Under the pieces are notes generated by a model, which saw only the letters and a program-made list of their open reading frames with translations, was not told the DNA's origin and ran no database searches. A stretch of 64,000 nt of DNA from Cryptomeria japonica (Eukaryota; Streptophyta; Pinopsida; Cupressales; Cupressaceae). This document shows, one piece after another, positions 13,621-26,051 of this stretch. The stretch covers positions 554,677,136 through 554,741,135 of the forward strand of contig NC_081413.1 of assembly GCF_030272615.1 (NCBI RefSeq), written 5' to 3'. A program made the position numbers and the translations under genes. Every line of letters begins with the position of its first letter. The first letter of the stretch is position 1.

Positions 13621-16600
13621 CTACAACTTCGTCAACATTCCATATTTAGAAGAGTGACTTGACATCACTATTTCACCCAATACCGAATTTAGAGTTGTAA
13701 ATGGTTGGATGAATTCCAGAAAGCTTTGGGGAGTTGTGTCCTTAGGAAGCAAGTCTAAATCAGACTTCATTTTTATCTCCACGCTTTTTTTGTAAGCTTC
13801 TTTTCCAATGAATTTATTTGATGGGTCAACGGTCTTAGGTAAACCAAGTTTAATCAAATTAGTTTTCTTTTCTTGCAGCTTCAATATCTTTTTGCCACAT
13901 TTATCCATAAATCCTGATGTTTCCCTTAGTTTCTGGCATTTTTGAATGATAGATGATGTCTTAACTGTGGCATCAATGTGGCTCTTAATTCCCTTGGATG
14001 CCAAGTAGCTGTCACTGGTACTGTAGACTACTTGCAGAATCTGTTTTGCCATATCCTCTTTTGAAAAAACATGTATGCTATTCTCAAAGTGCGTTTTGAT
14101 TTTCATATAAATTACTTTTAGACTTTCATTCAATTCAAACCATTCACACAACTTGTCACTCCTCTGCATTATTTGCTGCCAAATTTTTTTTGTATATACT
14201 TCGTTGTATTTTTCATATTATCTTTCAATCTATCCTCCAAAGTTTTAATTTTATCATTTGCATCAAGTGCAGGTCTTCTTTCATTTGTGCACATGTTTTT
14301 CTTTCTTCCTCTACTTCCTCTTGCAAATGTTTTTCTTTTTCCTTCTCATGATCCAATAGGTCCTGTATTTTTCTTATTTCGACAACAACATACTCATAAC
14401 TTTTGTATAATTTTTGAAAACTGGCTCTTTCCTCATCAATTTTTTTACTGCTTTTAGTCAGTTTTTCTCTCAGGTCCTTCAATTCTGCATCAATCTTCTC
14501 CTGCTCTGCAATTTCTACTCCAGAGCCCGAATTTTTTATCCTTTTTTGTAAATCATTGCACTTGTTATCTGCTGCTTTCCTCTTTGATTTTTTGTTTGCC
14601 AGGTCTGCCTGTAACTTTTCTATCTATTTCCCTAGTTTAGTTTTTTCTCTCTCCACCTTTAGCAGTGAAGTGTAGACCACTTCGTTAGTTCTTTTTGACA
14701 CACTAATTTTGTCCACATTATGTACTTTGGAAAAATCCATTTGGAGGGTTCTAACTTGAAATTCAAAGGGATCTATCTGACTGTGTGGTGTATTTTTATC
14801 TTTAGTTGGGGGCATAACAACCATGAACTCTATCATATCTTTGTGTGGGTCATATGTTGGAAATACCCCGTTCCTTGCAGGTTGTTTGTCTGAAACTTCA
14901 GTCAGGGCAACCCTATGAAATTCTCTCTTTTTTTCTTTATTTGCATTTGTTGCTTGTTCAAAATTTTCATAGTAATCAATTGAAAATCTTAGCTTGCTGA
15001 AGCAATTGAATGTTTAAAAGGTGACATAGGGATAATAGAGGCTCCAGTTCCACTTATGCTTGTGGTTTTAACTAATGCATTACTAGGATTACCAACAACC
15101 TTTCCTGATCCTGTCCCACTAACACTTTCATGTGTAGTTTTCATAATCTTTTGAGGTGTGTGATCTGAAGCTACAAATGATTGATTTGTAGTGTCAGTGG
15201 CAATTGATATAGGATTCTGAATAGTATGAGTATCTACCACTAGTGGCCTCTTGTGAGAGATATTTTGTTGTAGCCCTTGTCCAACACCAAGACAACTAGT
15301 ATCAGTAGTAGTACCCATGCGAACCCCACCAATCATAATGACACTTGACTGAACAATAATAGGAATACTATCCCCAGATTCCCCACCAGTGGCAGTGGCA
15401 TTTGATTCACCACCAATGGGAATACCATGATGTGGTGGTGGTTGTGGATTTGAACCTGAAACAAATGTAGGTGGACACTGAGGGTAATGAGTAGTACCTT
15501 TCCGTGATGAATCTGAATGATCAAGTCCAATGACTGGTTTAACATGAGCTTTTGATTTTGAATCTGATGGAAGTTGTACCTCAAGTGGATACCAAATGCC
15601 TTCTCCTTTGGGACCTAGACCACCACCTTCAAAACTCATTTTTTCCACAATGTTTGCCCCTTTGCTATATTTTTCTTTCATGGACTCATTGACTCCATCT
15701 AATATTTTAGGGACTGTAGTAGTTGTTGGAGTGGGCTCAACCTCATACTCATCATCATCTTCACTCCTGTCATATGTTGTTGTGGGATGCTCCATATTCC
15801 ACAATTTGCTAAACTCTTCATCCTCGTCGATGGTCTCAAATTCTGCACTGGTCTTTGGTTCACCGAGATTCTTCCTCATAGTCCAAAAATCATTTATTTT
15901 GGTTTGAGTCTAATAACTCTCTTTACATTCTTGCAAAATTGATTTGGGAATAGATTTGTTAGATGGATTAGCAGATTTTTGGTAGAAATTGTAGTACCTC
16001 CTATTTTGGATGCTTTGGTCCTCCTCCGTTGTCCTCTGTGTGTGCAATTCCATAATTTGTGATGACATTTCTTCTGTTGAAATGTTATTGTCAGCGATAA
16101 TTTTCTCCATTTCTTTTTTTACCTCATCCTAGGAGTCCATGTTTCTAAGCTTTTCTAGCAATGGTTTACTTTCATGTTGACATAATGTTGGAGAGTTCCC
16201 ATTTTTCTTAAGCCTTGCTTGAACTACACTGATTGGATCATAATGTCGGAGACCCTCATCACCAAAGCTAAAAAATATCAAAAAATCATGTGCCACATTG
16301 AATGTTTTTCTCTCAAATGTGAACCCTCCACATGAGAAAGGCAAGGAAGGAAATATGCTCTTCTTTTGCTGACCATGGAAGTGCCTATCTGTGCTCTCCA
16401 ATTGCCGTACATATTCCAATGCAAATACCCTCTCTGTCACATGTATTGGAAGTCTGTATGGTTTTACTGCTAATCCGTAAAACCTTAACACAATGAATTC
16501 TTCCATGAAGAACCAGTCAACCAATTCTATTTGACTTCCGAGTTGGATGCAATCTCTACAAGACACAGACAATCTATGCATTGGAGTGCTCGTAATTTCA

Positions 16601-16905
16601 TTATCCATTGGTGCCAAAAACAAGTCTACAAAATGGTCGTAGTTCTTTCTGTTATCTTGCATCCTTATCTTTGGTGTCCATTCATATATTGGACACTCTG
16701 TTATGTTCCAAGGGGTTTCCACTAGGCATTCTGACAGTCCTAGTTATTGGGTGATAATTGTCTGCTAGAACTTGTATCAATTCAACATTAATAAAGACAT
16801 TTGGCACTATCAATTTCACACATCAAGGGTCCAGGGATTCGACACAGGGGCCTTCCCATCTCTATGTTTGTAAAAGTACCAAAATAAATCCCTCCTTGCA
16901 TTTTT
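13621..16905 (-). pseudogene. Unidentified long coiled-coil protein, broken frame
   Basis: A chain of minus-strand frames reads as one degraded protein of roughly 1,000 codons. The 5' end near 16905-16820 gives RRDLFWYFYKHRDGK; a shifted frame gives ADNYHPITRTVRMPSGNPL near 16750. The stretch 16722-14989 then stays in one frame with only two stops (near 16129 and 15910). The middle is Gly, Ser, Thr and Pro rich (about 15700-15000). After a shift at about 14990 the frame continues into a Lys/Glu-rich coiled coil (about 14640-14225), and a last block ends at 13621. I see no reverse transcriptase, integrase, protease, zinc knuckle or transposase motif. Length, frame conservation and composition argue for a once-functional protein. 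The context suggests an accessory ORF of a mobile element, but I do not recognise the family. Confidence 0.55.
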
Positions 16906-17070
16906 TAATTATTATTATTTATTATTTATCATTTATTGTTTATTATTTATTGTTTATTGTTAATTGTTTATTTTTATTTTTTTTATGATTTATTGTTTAT
17001 TATTTATTACCTTATTGTTTATTATCTATTTTTTATTATTTATATGTAAGTGGATATTTTATTATTTATT
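16905..17070. repeat. TTATT-rich low-complexity tract
   Basis: Irregular repeats of TTATT, TTTATTG and TTTATTATTTA run for about 160 bp. They directly precede, in minus-strand sense, the visible 5' end of the unidentified broken reading frame. The tract looks like an expanded degenerate microsatellite. Confidence 0.75.
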
Positions 17071-18780
17071 TATTTTTCTTTGAGGTGGAACTAATTGTAA
17101 GATCTAGGGGGAGACTACTTGTCTCATTTTGTGGATAATTATATTTTAATTATTTATTTACTTATTTATTCTTTTTTCATTTTTTGAGGAGTTAACTTTT
17201 TATAAAAGATTTGTAATTGGTGATTTATTATTTGTTAATATTATTTAATTATTTAATGTTTTTAGGTTTAGGGTTTTTTCTTTTTCTTTGTGTGCTTTAT
17301 TTAGAAAATTGTGTTTTATTTATAAGAATTCTTTGAGAGGTGATTATTATTATTTTTCTTTTCAAAGTTTTGGAGAGAAGAATTTAGGGAGAAAATTTGA
17401 GGACAAGAATTTAAAGTTACAGATTTTCTTTGAAGCATGATTGGAATTTCTTGAGCGTGATTGTTTTGAAGACTTGGTTGTTGGTTAGAGAAGACTTTGT
17501 GTTTCAGAATTCATCATTGACATTCTCTTCTCTCTCTCTTTTTCTTTCACAGGTTTTCAAGTAGGTATTCGTTTTACTCTTGATTTATGTAATTCGATTT
17601 TAAATTATTATTAGGGGGTATTGGGGTTTGATTGAATTATATTTATCATATGTGATTGTGTTCTATTTGTTAGATTTGGGTTACATCAAAGTCATAATTT
17701 TGTTTGTAAACTGAGCTTGATTTTGTGTCTATATTGGTTCTTTGTTTTTGGTTTGAAGTTTTACCTAAACATTAGGTGATAGGTTAGCTAGGTACACTTA
17801 GGGGGAGGGGCTCACTATGGGGGTCAGGGCCCAGAAGTGGCAACCCAGGTAACCCATAGGTGAGTTTAGTAATAAGTGATAACATTAATAAATTTTGGGT
17901 TGGGTTACATACTAACAAGATAATTATGTTCCCCACTCACGCCTTGTGTGCTCGTATAGGTAGAGGGTGAGAATGGGAAGGCCTACCCGTCTGTTGAGAT
18001 GTTGAGCTGGCTACATCATCCATTACCTTGTCTTCATAAAAAGAATACATACAGTTCCGCATGAGTTGTTGAGACTATGCAATGACACTCTTCCCTTTGT
18101 GTGTCCTAGTTGCCTATTGTGTCAGTCTTACGTGAAACCCTCTAGGAGTTTCTTTAGATGCCTATGATGGTCTTGTATGCTATCTGTATTTTCTTTTCTT
18201 ATGTTATGGTAATTTTTTGTTCTTTGGAAGTCTATTTATCTTCCCTAGCCTGTTTGATATGTGTTTGGGGCCTTGTGTCTATCTCCTAGCACAGGGGGTG
18301 GGCCTACAGGTTCCACATGGTTGGGTGGTGATTCTTTTTCCACCCATTGGGAATACTTCAAAGGACTTGCATGTGAGCAGCTCAGTGGCCTATACCTTAT
18401 GTTTCAGAATCGTCACATCTTGGCTATGAGATGGTCTACCTTTATGATGTAATTTGTAATGTATCTTCCAGAATATTGTAAGAAACATGTAATTTGCATA
18501 ATTGTATTCAAGAGTTTTTGATGTTATTCCAAAAAGGAAAAGAATGTAAAATACATGTGCATCAATGGATGTTTTGCATGTTTATGGTTTATGTGTTTTC
18601 ATGTGTTCTTACTATTAATATATGCTAATCATAGGAATCTTTCTTTTAGTATTTTAAAATGAACATAAAGTAGATATCCATTCGTTACGTTAGGAATTTG
18701 ATTTAAAAAAAAATTATTTGCTATGTACATTGCATTATTAATTATTTATTTTCTAGGCTCTCGAAAAGGGTGTTACAACA
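17071..18780 (+). other. Non-coding, possibly an LTR ending near 18777
   Basis: No supported gene. The stretch is T-rich with a GC-richer part at 17800-18440, and ends 'gctctcgaaaagggtgttacaaca'. GGGTGTTACA is a common 3' end of plant Ty3/gypsy LTRs, so this may be a solo or decayed LTR in + orientation. I did not find a convincing matching 5' end. Small ORFs around 18217-18452 have no recognisable features. Confidence 0.3.
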
Positions 18781-21700
18781 TATGTTCTAATCCTTTTCCT
18801 ATTCTATACACTAGGAGATAAATAGCATAAAAGAGCATAACCCCAAAAATTCAATTTATTTTTATTGTTCTAGGACTTTCATGAGTGCTTTGGGAAGGTC
18901 GAAACTCAAATAAAAGGTTTGTGGTAAGAAAAGATTTAACAAAAAAATATTATAGACAAAGAAAATAACTTTGATGTTTTGTGGTAGCATACACTAGGTC
19001 TGATACTATGCAAGGGTTAAATATTAAGCACATATTAACCAAGACATGACATAGACCAAAGTTCTAAACACTATTCTTTCTTAATAATGCATTTATTCCC
19101 TAGTGTAGAGGATACAAGGACTAGAACTCATGTGGTGTATCACAAGGTAGTACATGCTAAAGTATATAATAGATAAAACATGTACAATTTCATTCAAAAT
19201 TCATATAACACAATCCATCATATTTATCATGTTATCTTGTGATATATAACGAGAAATCTCTTGATACATGTTTACACTTTGTGTAATATTATCCTCTAAA
19301 TTACATATCAAATCTCATATTTTCCTCTAGATTTATGTTATTCTCTCTCTTTCTTACATATATTATCTCATTCTCCCTTTTTATACTTATTTTGTTCTAC
19401 AATTCATACATGTGATGCATGTATGTACATTGTTAAGCATAGGGACATGTCCCTCTTTCATGGTATGCTTCTTTGCACATGTTGCAAATTGGCCATGTGT
19501 ACTAAAGTTGAATTGTAGTGCCTCTACCTATTGTTTAGATTGATTTTGTCATGCTACCAACCTTTGGTGCCCTTGTGATTTTTCACCATTAACCTCCATT
19601 GGGCTACTCTTTTAGGCTCTCAACCTAACGAGAGTGGTGTAGCTCTATCCTACCTACATGGTGTTTACAAACACTAAAGGTGAAGAGGATATATAAAAGA
19701 CACAGATCATAAGATAACTTAAATATACAACCACAAATGTTCCTTTTACCCTTCCATCTCCTTGATTGACATAAAGTAGAGGCATCTTTCTCTACTTGAT
19801 TTGCTCCTTTTGATGTTGTAGTTGGGAGAATGTAGTTGCTCATTACACTAACAACATTAAGTTAGGACGAGATTGGGATGGATGAAATGGCAACACAAGG
19901 ATATGAAGAAGGTGAATAGATAGAAAATGCAACAACATAATAATAGGACGAGAGAAGAGTAATAGAACATTCGACAACATAAGGCTAAGATAAAAGTGAA
20001 TGCCTAAATGGGATAATAAGCCTCTAACTTATAGAATTTTCAAGTGGGAAATTAAAGGCCAATATTGATTAGTTGGTGGATGACTAGGATTAATTAAGGA
20101 TTAGGGTTTGAATCAAAGTTTGTAGTCATGTGCCAAGTGTCGCATGAGGGATTAGGGCTAGGTTTAAGATTTGATTGGGGCAACATTATGGCATGTCCTT
20201 ATGTGGATGGTTGAGATTTGGAGATGTAGTATGGAATGGACCACTAAGATGCAAAGTTAGTGCGACTTTTGTGGAAAGTGTCTAGGTTCAATGAATCTAG
20301 ACAAGCTCTTAGCTAAACATGTGACTCTCAATAATTAATTAAGTAATAATAAAATTATACAATCAACTATTGGAGAAGGGCAATGTGGGAGGATAAATTA
20401 ATTAAATTCTAGATGCAAAAGTGTATTAATTAATTAACTAAATAAAACATGAAATTTTCACAGTCCATAATTTTCTTGCTTGATTTTTTTTGACATAAAA
20501 ATATCTTCACAGTCAAATCCAAAAAAAAAATCAAGCTAGATTAATTAAATAAATATAAATTACATAATTAATTTGGCAAATAGGATAAATGTATCACAAG
20601 GTGACATAAGTGGTGATGGGAGAATAAATGACTAGGTGATGAAAGGGCATGGCCAATTTTAGGTGTCTACAAATAACATTTGGAGCTCATTAGACGAAAA
20701 AATATTTTTCTTTGGTCAACCTCTTAGTCAAGCTAAATCAATGATGATGAAATGGGTTGACAACAATAAACAACCATGCACCGTGCTCTTAGGATGTTGA
20801 AGTATCACTATTATTCTTTTACAATTGATATAAATATTCTCAATAAATTCATATATAGTTGCTAGATGATTCAAATGAACTAAGGTCATTCCTTAAACAC
20901 CATCCTAGCATTGATTGCGAAGGGAGGGAAATGCGGGTTCAATTTTTTAAATTTTAATTAAAAAGTTTAAGGTTTAGAGCCACAAATGCGAAACTTGGTG
21001 TGGTTTATTCTACACTCATAGATCTAAACCAATGCGATGAATGATATATGTAATAGGCGAGTTCAAAATCTCAAGATGTGAGAGATGGAATGGACATAAG
21101 ATAAAAATAACCTAGTAACTGTAGATCCAAAACACAAAAAAAGAGCATATGCATATGCTTTTCACCATTACCCGTATAAATTATTATTTTTATACAGAAT
21201 ACAACTAATATAAACATATCACATAACTACAAATCACCAAAATTTAAACACCCAGTTGTTGCTCTCCATACAAAATACTTGTAAGGCCCTTAAAAAATAC
21301 TTGTCAATACATAATTCTACCAATAAATTGCGATTCAAACATGTAGTCATCATTTGTCAACTAACCCTACTACATGAACAATAATGCTACTCAATATAAC
21401 AACTCATGTTTATTTATAACTAAATGATATTTTAACAAGTTGCCATTTTTTTATAATAAACCAAACATAATTAAAATACCTACATAATAACACAAACATA
21501 TATTTAATAGAGAATTCCAATTTAGGTGCCGGTTGATTGGTTTTATTTTTAACTTATTGCTCCCATTTATAAATAGAAATAAATAATTGTGATACGCACG
21601 TCCATGAACAAACATAGAAAGTAGTATCATCTTTGTTGACGCACATATTTCGGAAAAAGTTTTTTAATATTCAAAATTATAAATTATGTGATACTGACAC

Positions 21701-22400
21701 GTGTCAGCGTACCCCCAAAATAAATGATAAATATGAAAGCAGACAGCGAACATCATAAACGCAAATGATGCGGACATTACGTTAATATATGATATAATTT
21801 TGCACGCTTTGCGGACACCACCTTTTGCTTATGCGTGGATTCATGTTTTTATTAATGAAGTCTCATGCTGTTATTATAAAAATCAATCTAATATTTCTAA
21901 TTGTCCATCAATGTTTGCCTTTTCATCTGTCTTTCATATCATTAGTTGTATTGGGAAGAAAAGGAAAAGGTGTATGTATTGATTTCTAGTGGAAGAATTT
22001 AAAGAGTCAATATGTTGTTGTATGTTGTGATTTTTATTATCAATTGTTAGGACGTTGATTATAATGCACTGATAATTTACACTGAACAATTTATAGTTAT
22101 GTCGGTAAGAGAGGATGCTACAATCATTAGTGTTTTACTTAAGACAAGGTTATTAGATAAAAAGGTGAAGGTGGTTAGGTAGTTTTTTGGATCATTAGTG
22201 AAATTCATAATGAACTTACTTTAGATAGATTCTTTTTGGAAAAGTGGATTGACCCTTGGCCTTTTAGTCTTAATAATTATATGGAATTAACATTATAATG
22301 GATGAGACTAAGATTGTTTCTAGATAAATGTGGAAAATAAGGTACGTGTTAAATATTTTCTCTTAATAGTGTTCCATGTATTAGCTTGATATTATATGAA
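18781..22400. other. Intergenic DNA with one LTR-like end at 20671
   Basis: No gene can be supported. The phrase AATTTTAGGTGTCTACA ending at 20671 is the reverse complement of the LTR-like start at 63808 (TGTAGACACCTAAAATT). The AATTAATT-rich DNA before it is therefore probably the end of a related LTR. A G-box palindrome lies at 21694. Small ORFs (for example 19625-19843 and 21800-21982) lack family features. Confidence 0.35.
21694..21707. promoter_or_regulatory. Perfect 14-bp palindrome with G-box core
   Basis: CTGACACGTGTCAG is a perfect palindrome centred on CACGTG, the core bound by plant bZIP and bHLH factors. The surrounding 100 bp is richer in CG than its neighbourhood. No gene with good support starts just downstream (only a 60-codon ORF at 21800), so a regulatory role is speculative. 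Confidence 0.25.
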
Positions 22401-22435
22401 ATGAGGATGGGGTCATGTTTTGGGAGAATTTAAAA

Positions 22436-22736
22436 GAGTGGATACCTGTGAAACCTTGACTTGTAGTCTTGTTGAATGCATTTTCTTAACAACATGAGAG
22501 ATAAGGACAAGATTGTATTGTAGACAAATCTTGTGGAGTGGACACCCCCTCCATTCTTGGTTTTTGGTCTTGTTCAATGCATTGTCTCGATACCATAAAG
22601 TCAAATTTGTGCCCTAGGTGAATTTGGTGGAGTGGATGCCACTAATCTTGACTCTTAGTCTTGTTGATTGCATTTGATCCACAATTGTAATAGATAAGGA
22701 CAAGATTGTGATTTCATAGAGCTAATACCCCTTAAT
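22436..22736. repeat. Degenerate tandem array, ~95-bp unit
   Basis: The phrase 'gagtggatacc...cttg.cttgtagtcttgttgaatgcatt' recurs with starts at about 22436, 22536 and 22630 and a weaker one near 22712. Related phrases ('gagattgggcacccctcaatccttggttctt' type, then 'gagtacccttcaatcc') recur near 23010 and 23118 inside the following duplicated segment. Units are diverged by substitutions and small indels. No coding content. Confidence 0.5.
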
Positions 22737-24130
22737 CTCAGTTCTTGATCATAATTAATTAATTAATTGTGTTTAATTGTCCACGATATCGGGTGACTTG
22801 TTTTTGGGCCTACAAATGGCTTGCAATATATGAGACTCCCCATACTCCCAATATGTAGGAGACACCTAATTGTACTTCAAATATGAGATGTACATACCCT
22901 ACCCCCTATAGGATTTGAACTTGTCTTGTCTTTCAAGAGTACAAGTTCTCTACTATTAGGCCAACTTAGATGTAACTTGGGTGAATTTGGCAAATAGTGC
23001 CCCGAGTAATTTGAGAGATTGGGCACCCCTCAATCCTTGGTTCTTAATCATAAGAGATGAAGACATGATCATATCCTTGATGAATATGGTAGCTCATATC
23101 TTATATAATTTGACAAAATGAGTACCCTTCAATCCATAACTCTTATTCAAAGAAAACTAATAATCTATACACCCCAATTTTTTTTATACATTTATGTATT
23201 TCATAATTCTCCACACAAGTTATCATTATATCATAAATATTATCGAATATTATTATTTTTTGTTGAAAGAATAAACATGAAATCTAAATATAATTATAGA
23301 CAAATAATATTATTTCAAAATTATACATTACAAACAAATACCAACATCTGCGAGAAAGGGGACCAATTACCATTCATGTTCCAATAACCATTCATTGAAT
23401 TTTGCTAATCAAAAGCCCACTAAAGATCACATAGTGGGCCACTAGCCATTCATTAGTATAAGTAGCTGAAAAAAAGTTAACTAATTATAGGAATTGTGCA
23501 GCTTTATTAGTATTAATAGCATACTATTACTGGACATTTGTGCATAAGTATTGAATTAGTTGTAGAAATTATGTGGTGATCAAAGTGAAAGATTAATGGA
23601 GCAATAAAGAACATATATGAGAAGCCAACTCAAAATTATCCCTTTTTGACCCTTGTTCACATAAAGAATCTCGTGTTTGTCGTAACTACCCAAAAGCCAA
23701 AATAATAGCTATAAGCACTTAAGTCACATATAAAAAAAGTACAAAAAATCAAAATCCAATGGAGGAGTATAAATAATGTATGAGGATATTAATATCTTGG
23801 TGCATCCCTAAAACTAGATAGCCTAATCAGATGTACTATAGAAAGAAAGAAATAAATGAATTTTAACATCCACAAGGTCAAAAATAGCTTATAAGATAAC
23901 CTGTCCAATCAAAACCGACTTTTACAGATCAAATCTTTGACAACAACTATAGATATCCTTCCCATACATAATTAAATTATATGGATTTAGCAAAGAGACG
24001 TTTTACATGAGGAAAATGAAAGCCACTATTTGTGGAAGACGACATGAACCATCACCTAATGGGCTTGACAAAATAATGTTAGTCAAAAGAATATAAATTT
24101 TGTTTTCATAATGAATTGCCCTAATATCAT
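22737..24130. repeat. 1.4-kb tandem duplication, copy 1 (contains R1)
   Basis: This segment and the next are direct copies lying head to tail. Both open with 'ctcagttcttg.atcataattaattaattaatt' and close with 'ttgttttcataatgaa.tgccctaatatcat'. Matched points are offset by about 1,395-1,405 bp. Each copy contains a tRNA-like SINE head, a full member of dispersed repeat R1 (copy 1 from about 23360) and the tail 'atttagcaaagagacg'. The short ORF in each copy (23118-23387 and 24514-24723) is a shadow of the repeat, not a gene. Confidence 0.85.
22880..22985 (-). mobile_element. tRNA-like SINE head, copy 1
   Basis: On the minus strand an A-box-like 'TGGCCTAATAGTA' is followed about 40 nt later by a B-box-like 'GTTCAAATCC', spaced as in the RNA polymerase III internal promoter of a tRNA gene. 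No closed acceptor stem is visible, so it is not a functional tRNA. This matches the 5' head of a tRNA-derived SINE. The body probably runs leftward to about 22740, into the AATTAATT tract. Confidence 0.45.
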
Positions 24131-25538
24131 CTCAGTTCTTGAATCATAATTAATTAATTAATTATGTTTAATTGTCCACAATACCAAGTGATATGCTTTT
24201 GGGCCTACAAATGGCTTGCAATATATGGGACTCCCCATTCCCCCAGTATGGAGGATGCACCTAATTGTGCTTCAAATACGAGGCGTACATACCCTACCCC
24301 TTATAGGATTTGAACTTGTGTCTTGTCTTTCAAGAGTACGAGTTCTCTACTATTAGGCCAACTTAGATGTAACTTGGGAGAATTTGGCAAATAGCGCCCG
24401 AGTAATTTAAGAGATTGGGTGCCCCTCAATCCTTGGTTCTTAATCATAAAGGATGAAGACATGATCATATGCTTAATGAATATGGTAGATCATATCTTAT
24501 ATAATTTGACAAAATGAGTACCCTTCAATCTTTAACTCTTATTCAAAGAAAACTAATAATCTATACAGCCCAGCTTTTTATTTATATATTTATGTATTTC
24601 ATAAGTCTCCACATAGGTTATCATTATATCATAAATATTATCGAATATTTTTTTATTGAAATAATAAACATGAAATATAAATATAATTATAGACAAATAA
24701 TATTATTTCAAAATTTTACATAAATACCAACATCTATGAAAAGGGGACCAATTGTCATTCATGTTCCAATAACCATTCATTGAATTTTGCTAATCAAAAG
24801 CCCACTAAAGATCATCTAGTGGGCCACTAGCCATTCATTAGTATTAGTAGTTGAAAAAAAGTTATCTGATTATAGGAATTGTGCAACTTTATTGGTATCA
24901 ATAGCATACTATAACCGAACATTTGTGCATAAGTATTGATTAGTTGTACAAATTATGTGGTGATCAAAGTGAAAGGTTAATGGAGCAATAAAGAACATAT
25001 AGGAGAAGTCAACTCAAAATTACCACTTTTTGATCCTTGTTCGCATAACGAATCGTGTCGTGTTTGTTGTAACTACCCAAAAGCCAAAATAATAGCTATG
25101 AGCACTTAAGTCACATACAAAAAAACAAAAAAATTCAAAACCCGATAGAAGAGTATACATAATGTGTGAGGATATTAATATCTTGGTGCATACCTAAAAC
25201 TAGATAGCCAATCAGATGTACTATAAAAAGAAAGAAAGAAACGAAATTTTAACGTCCACAAAGTCAAGAATAGCTTATAAAATAACATGTCCAATCAAAA
25301 TCGACTTTTATAGATTAGATCTTTGAGAACAACTAGGGATACCCTTCCCATACATAATTAGATCATACATCGTAATGGCAGTGAACAGGATTTAGCAAAG
25401 AGACGTTCTACACGAGGAAAATGAAAGCCACTATTTGTGGAAGACGACAGGAACCATCACCCAATGGGCTTGACAAAATAATGTTAGTCAAAGGAATAGA
25501 AATTTTGTTTTCATAATGAACTGCCCTAATATCATTTC
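24131..25538. repeat. 1.4-kb tandem duplication, copy 2 (contains R1)
   Basis: Second copy of the segment beginning at 22737, in the same orientation and directly adjoining it. It differs by scattered substitutions, small indels and a roughly 20-bp insertion before 'ggatttagcaaagagacg' (25388). It ends about 510 bp before the ATG of the USP-like gene, so the duplication brings repeated DNA to the edge of that gene's 5' region. Confidence 0.85.
24274..24380 (-). mobile_element. tRNA-like SINE head, copy 2
   Basis: Counterpart of the minus-strand A-box/B-box unit in copy 1, carried along by the tandem duplication. It keeps 'GGCCTAATAGTAGAGAAC' and 'AAGTTCAAATCC'. Between them it reads 'ACTCGTACTCTTGAAAGAC', slightly closer to a tRNA anticodon arm than copy 1. 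Confidence 0.45.
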
Positions 25539-26051
25539 ACACAGGGAAACATGGGAGGTGTCGTTAGAACGGAGAAATGGTTTCTGTGGGCTGTGGAAGA
25601 ATCCCATTATCCGTGCAATGAGAATCCAACGAAATGGTGGGAATGAGAATTGATGGCGACTTGTTTTTTATTGAAAAGGCAGAAGAAGAAAGAAGATGCA
25701 TAATTGCCGGAGGGGGAAAAAAACCGCAACTTTCGGGAGATTTCAGCATTCTCTCAACTGTGAGTGAAAACAGAGGAAGAAAGTTGTGGGACCTTGTGCC
25801 TGTGGGTCGTCCATGAAAGCCCTGTTTCGTCTTTTGATGAAGAGACTTTTGATCAAGTGGGTTGGGAGAGTCTCAGCCTTGCAAACGATCTAGTATTCAA
25901 TTACAAGTCATTATGGATTTTTCAATGCATTCAAGTCTGGGCATTAGCTTTTTCGTGCTCTATTCATTTCATTCCCTGCAGATGTGAGAAGGATTTTGGT
26001 ATTTATACATGGTATTGTGGGCAAAGGCTCTAGAGAGCATTGGAAGTAAAA
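25539..26051 (+). promoter_or_regulatory. 5' region of the USP-like gene
   Basis: This unique, less AT-rich stretch separates the 1.4-kb duplication from the coding start. A TATA-like TATTTATA lies at 26000-26007, only 45-52 bp before the ATG, so the real transcription start may be further upstream. Two small overlapping ORFs (25634-25816 and 25764-26033) show no family features and are treated as leader sequence. They could act as upstream ORFs if transcribed. Confidence 0.35.

Noticed and set aside
22880-22985. A functional tRNA gene on the minus strand
   Set aside because: A- and B-box-like motifs are present, but no acceptor stem or proper anticodon arm closes. A SINE head is the better reading.
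25634-26033. Two ORFs just upstream of the USP-like gene as extra exons
   Set aside because: They show no family similarity, overlap each other in different frames, and the ATG at 26052 already gives a complete protein. Kept as possible upstream ORFs only.
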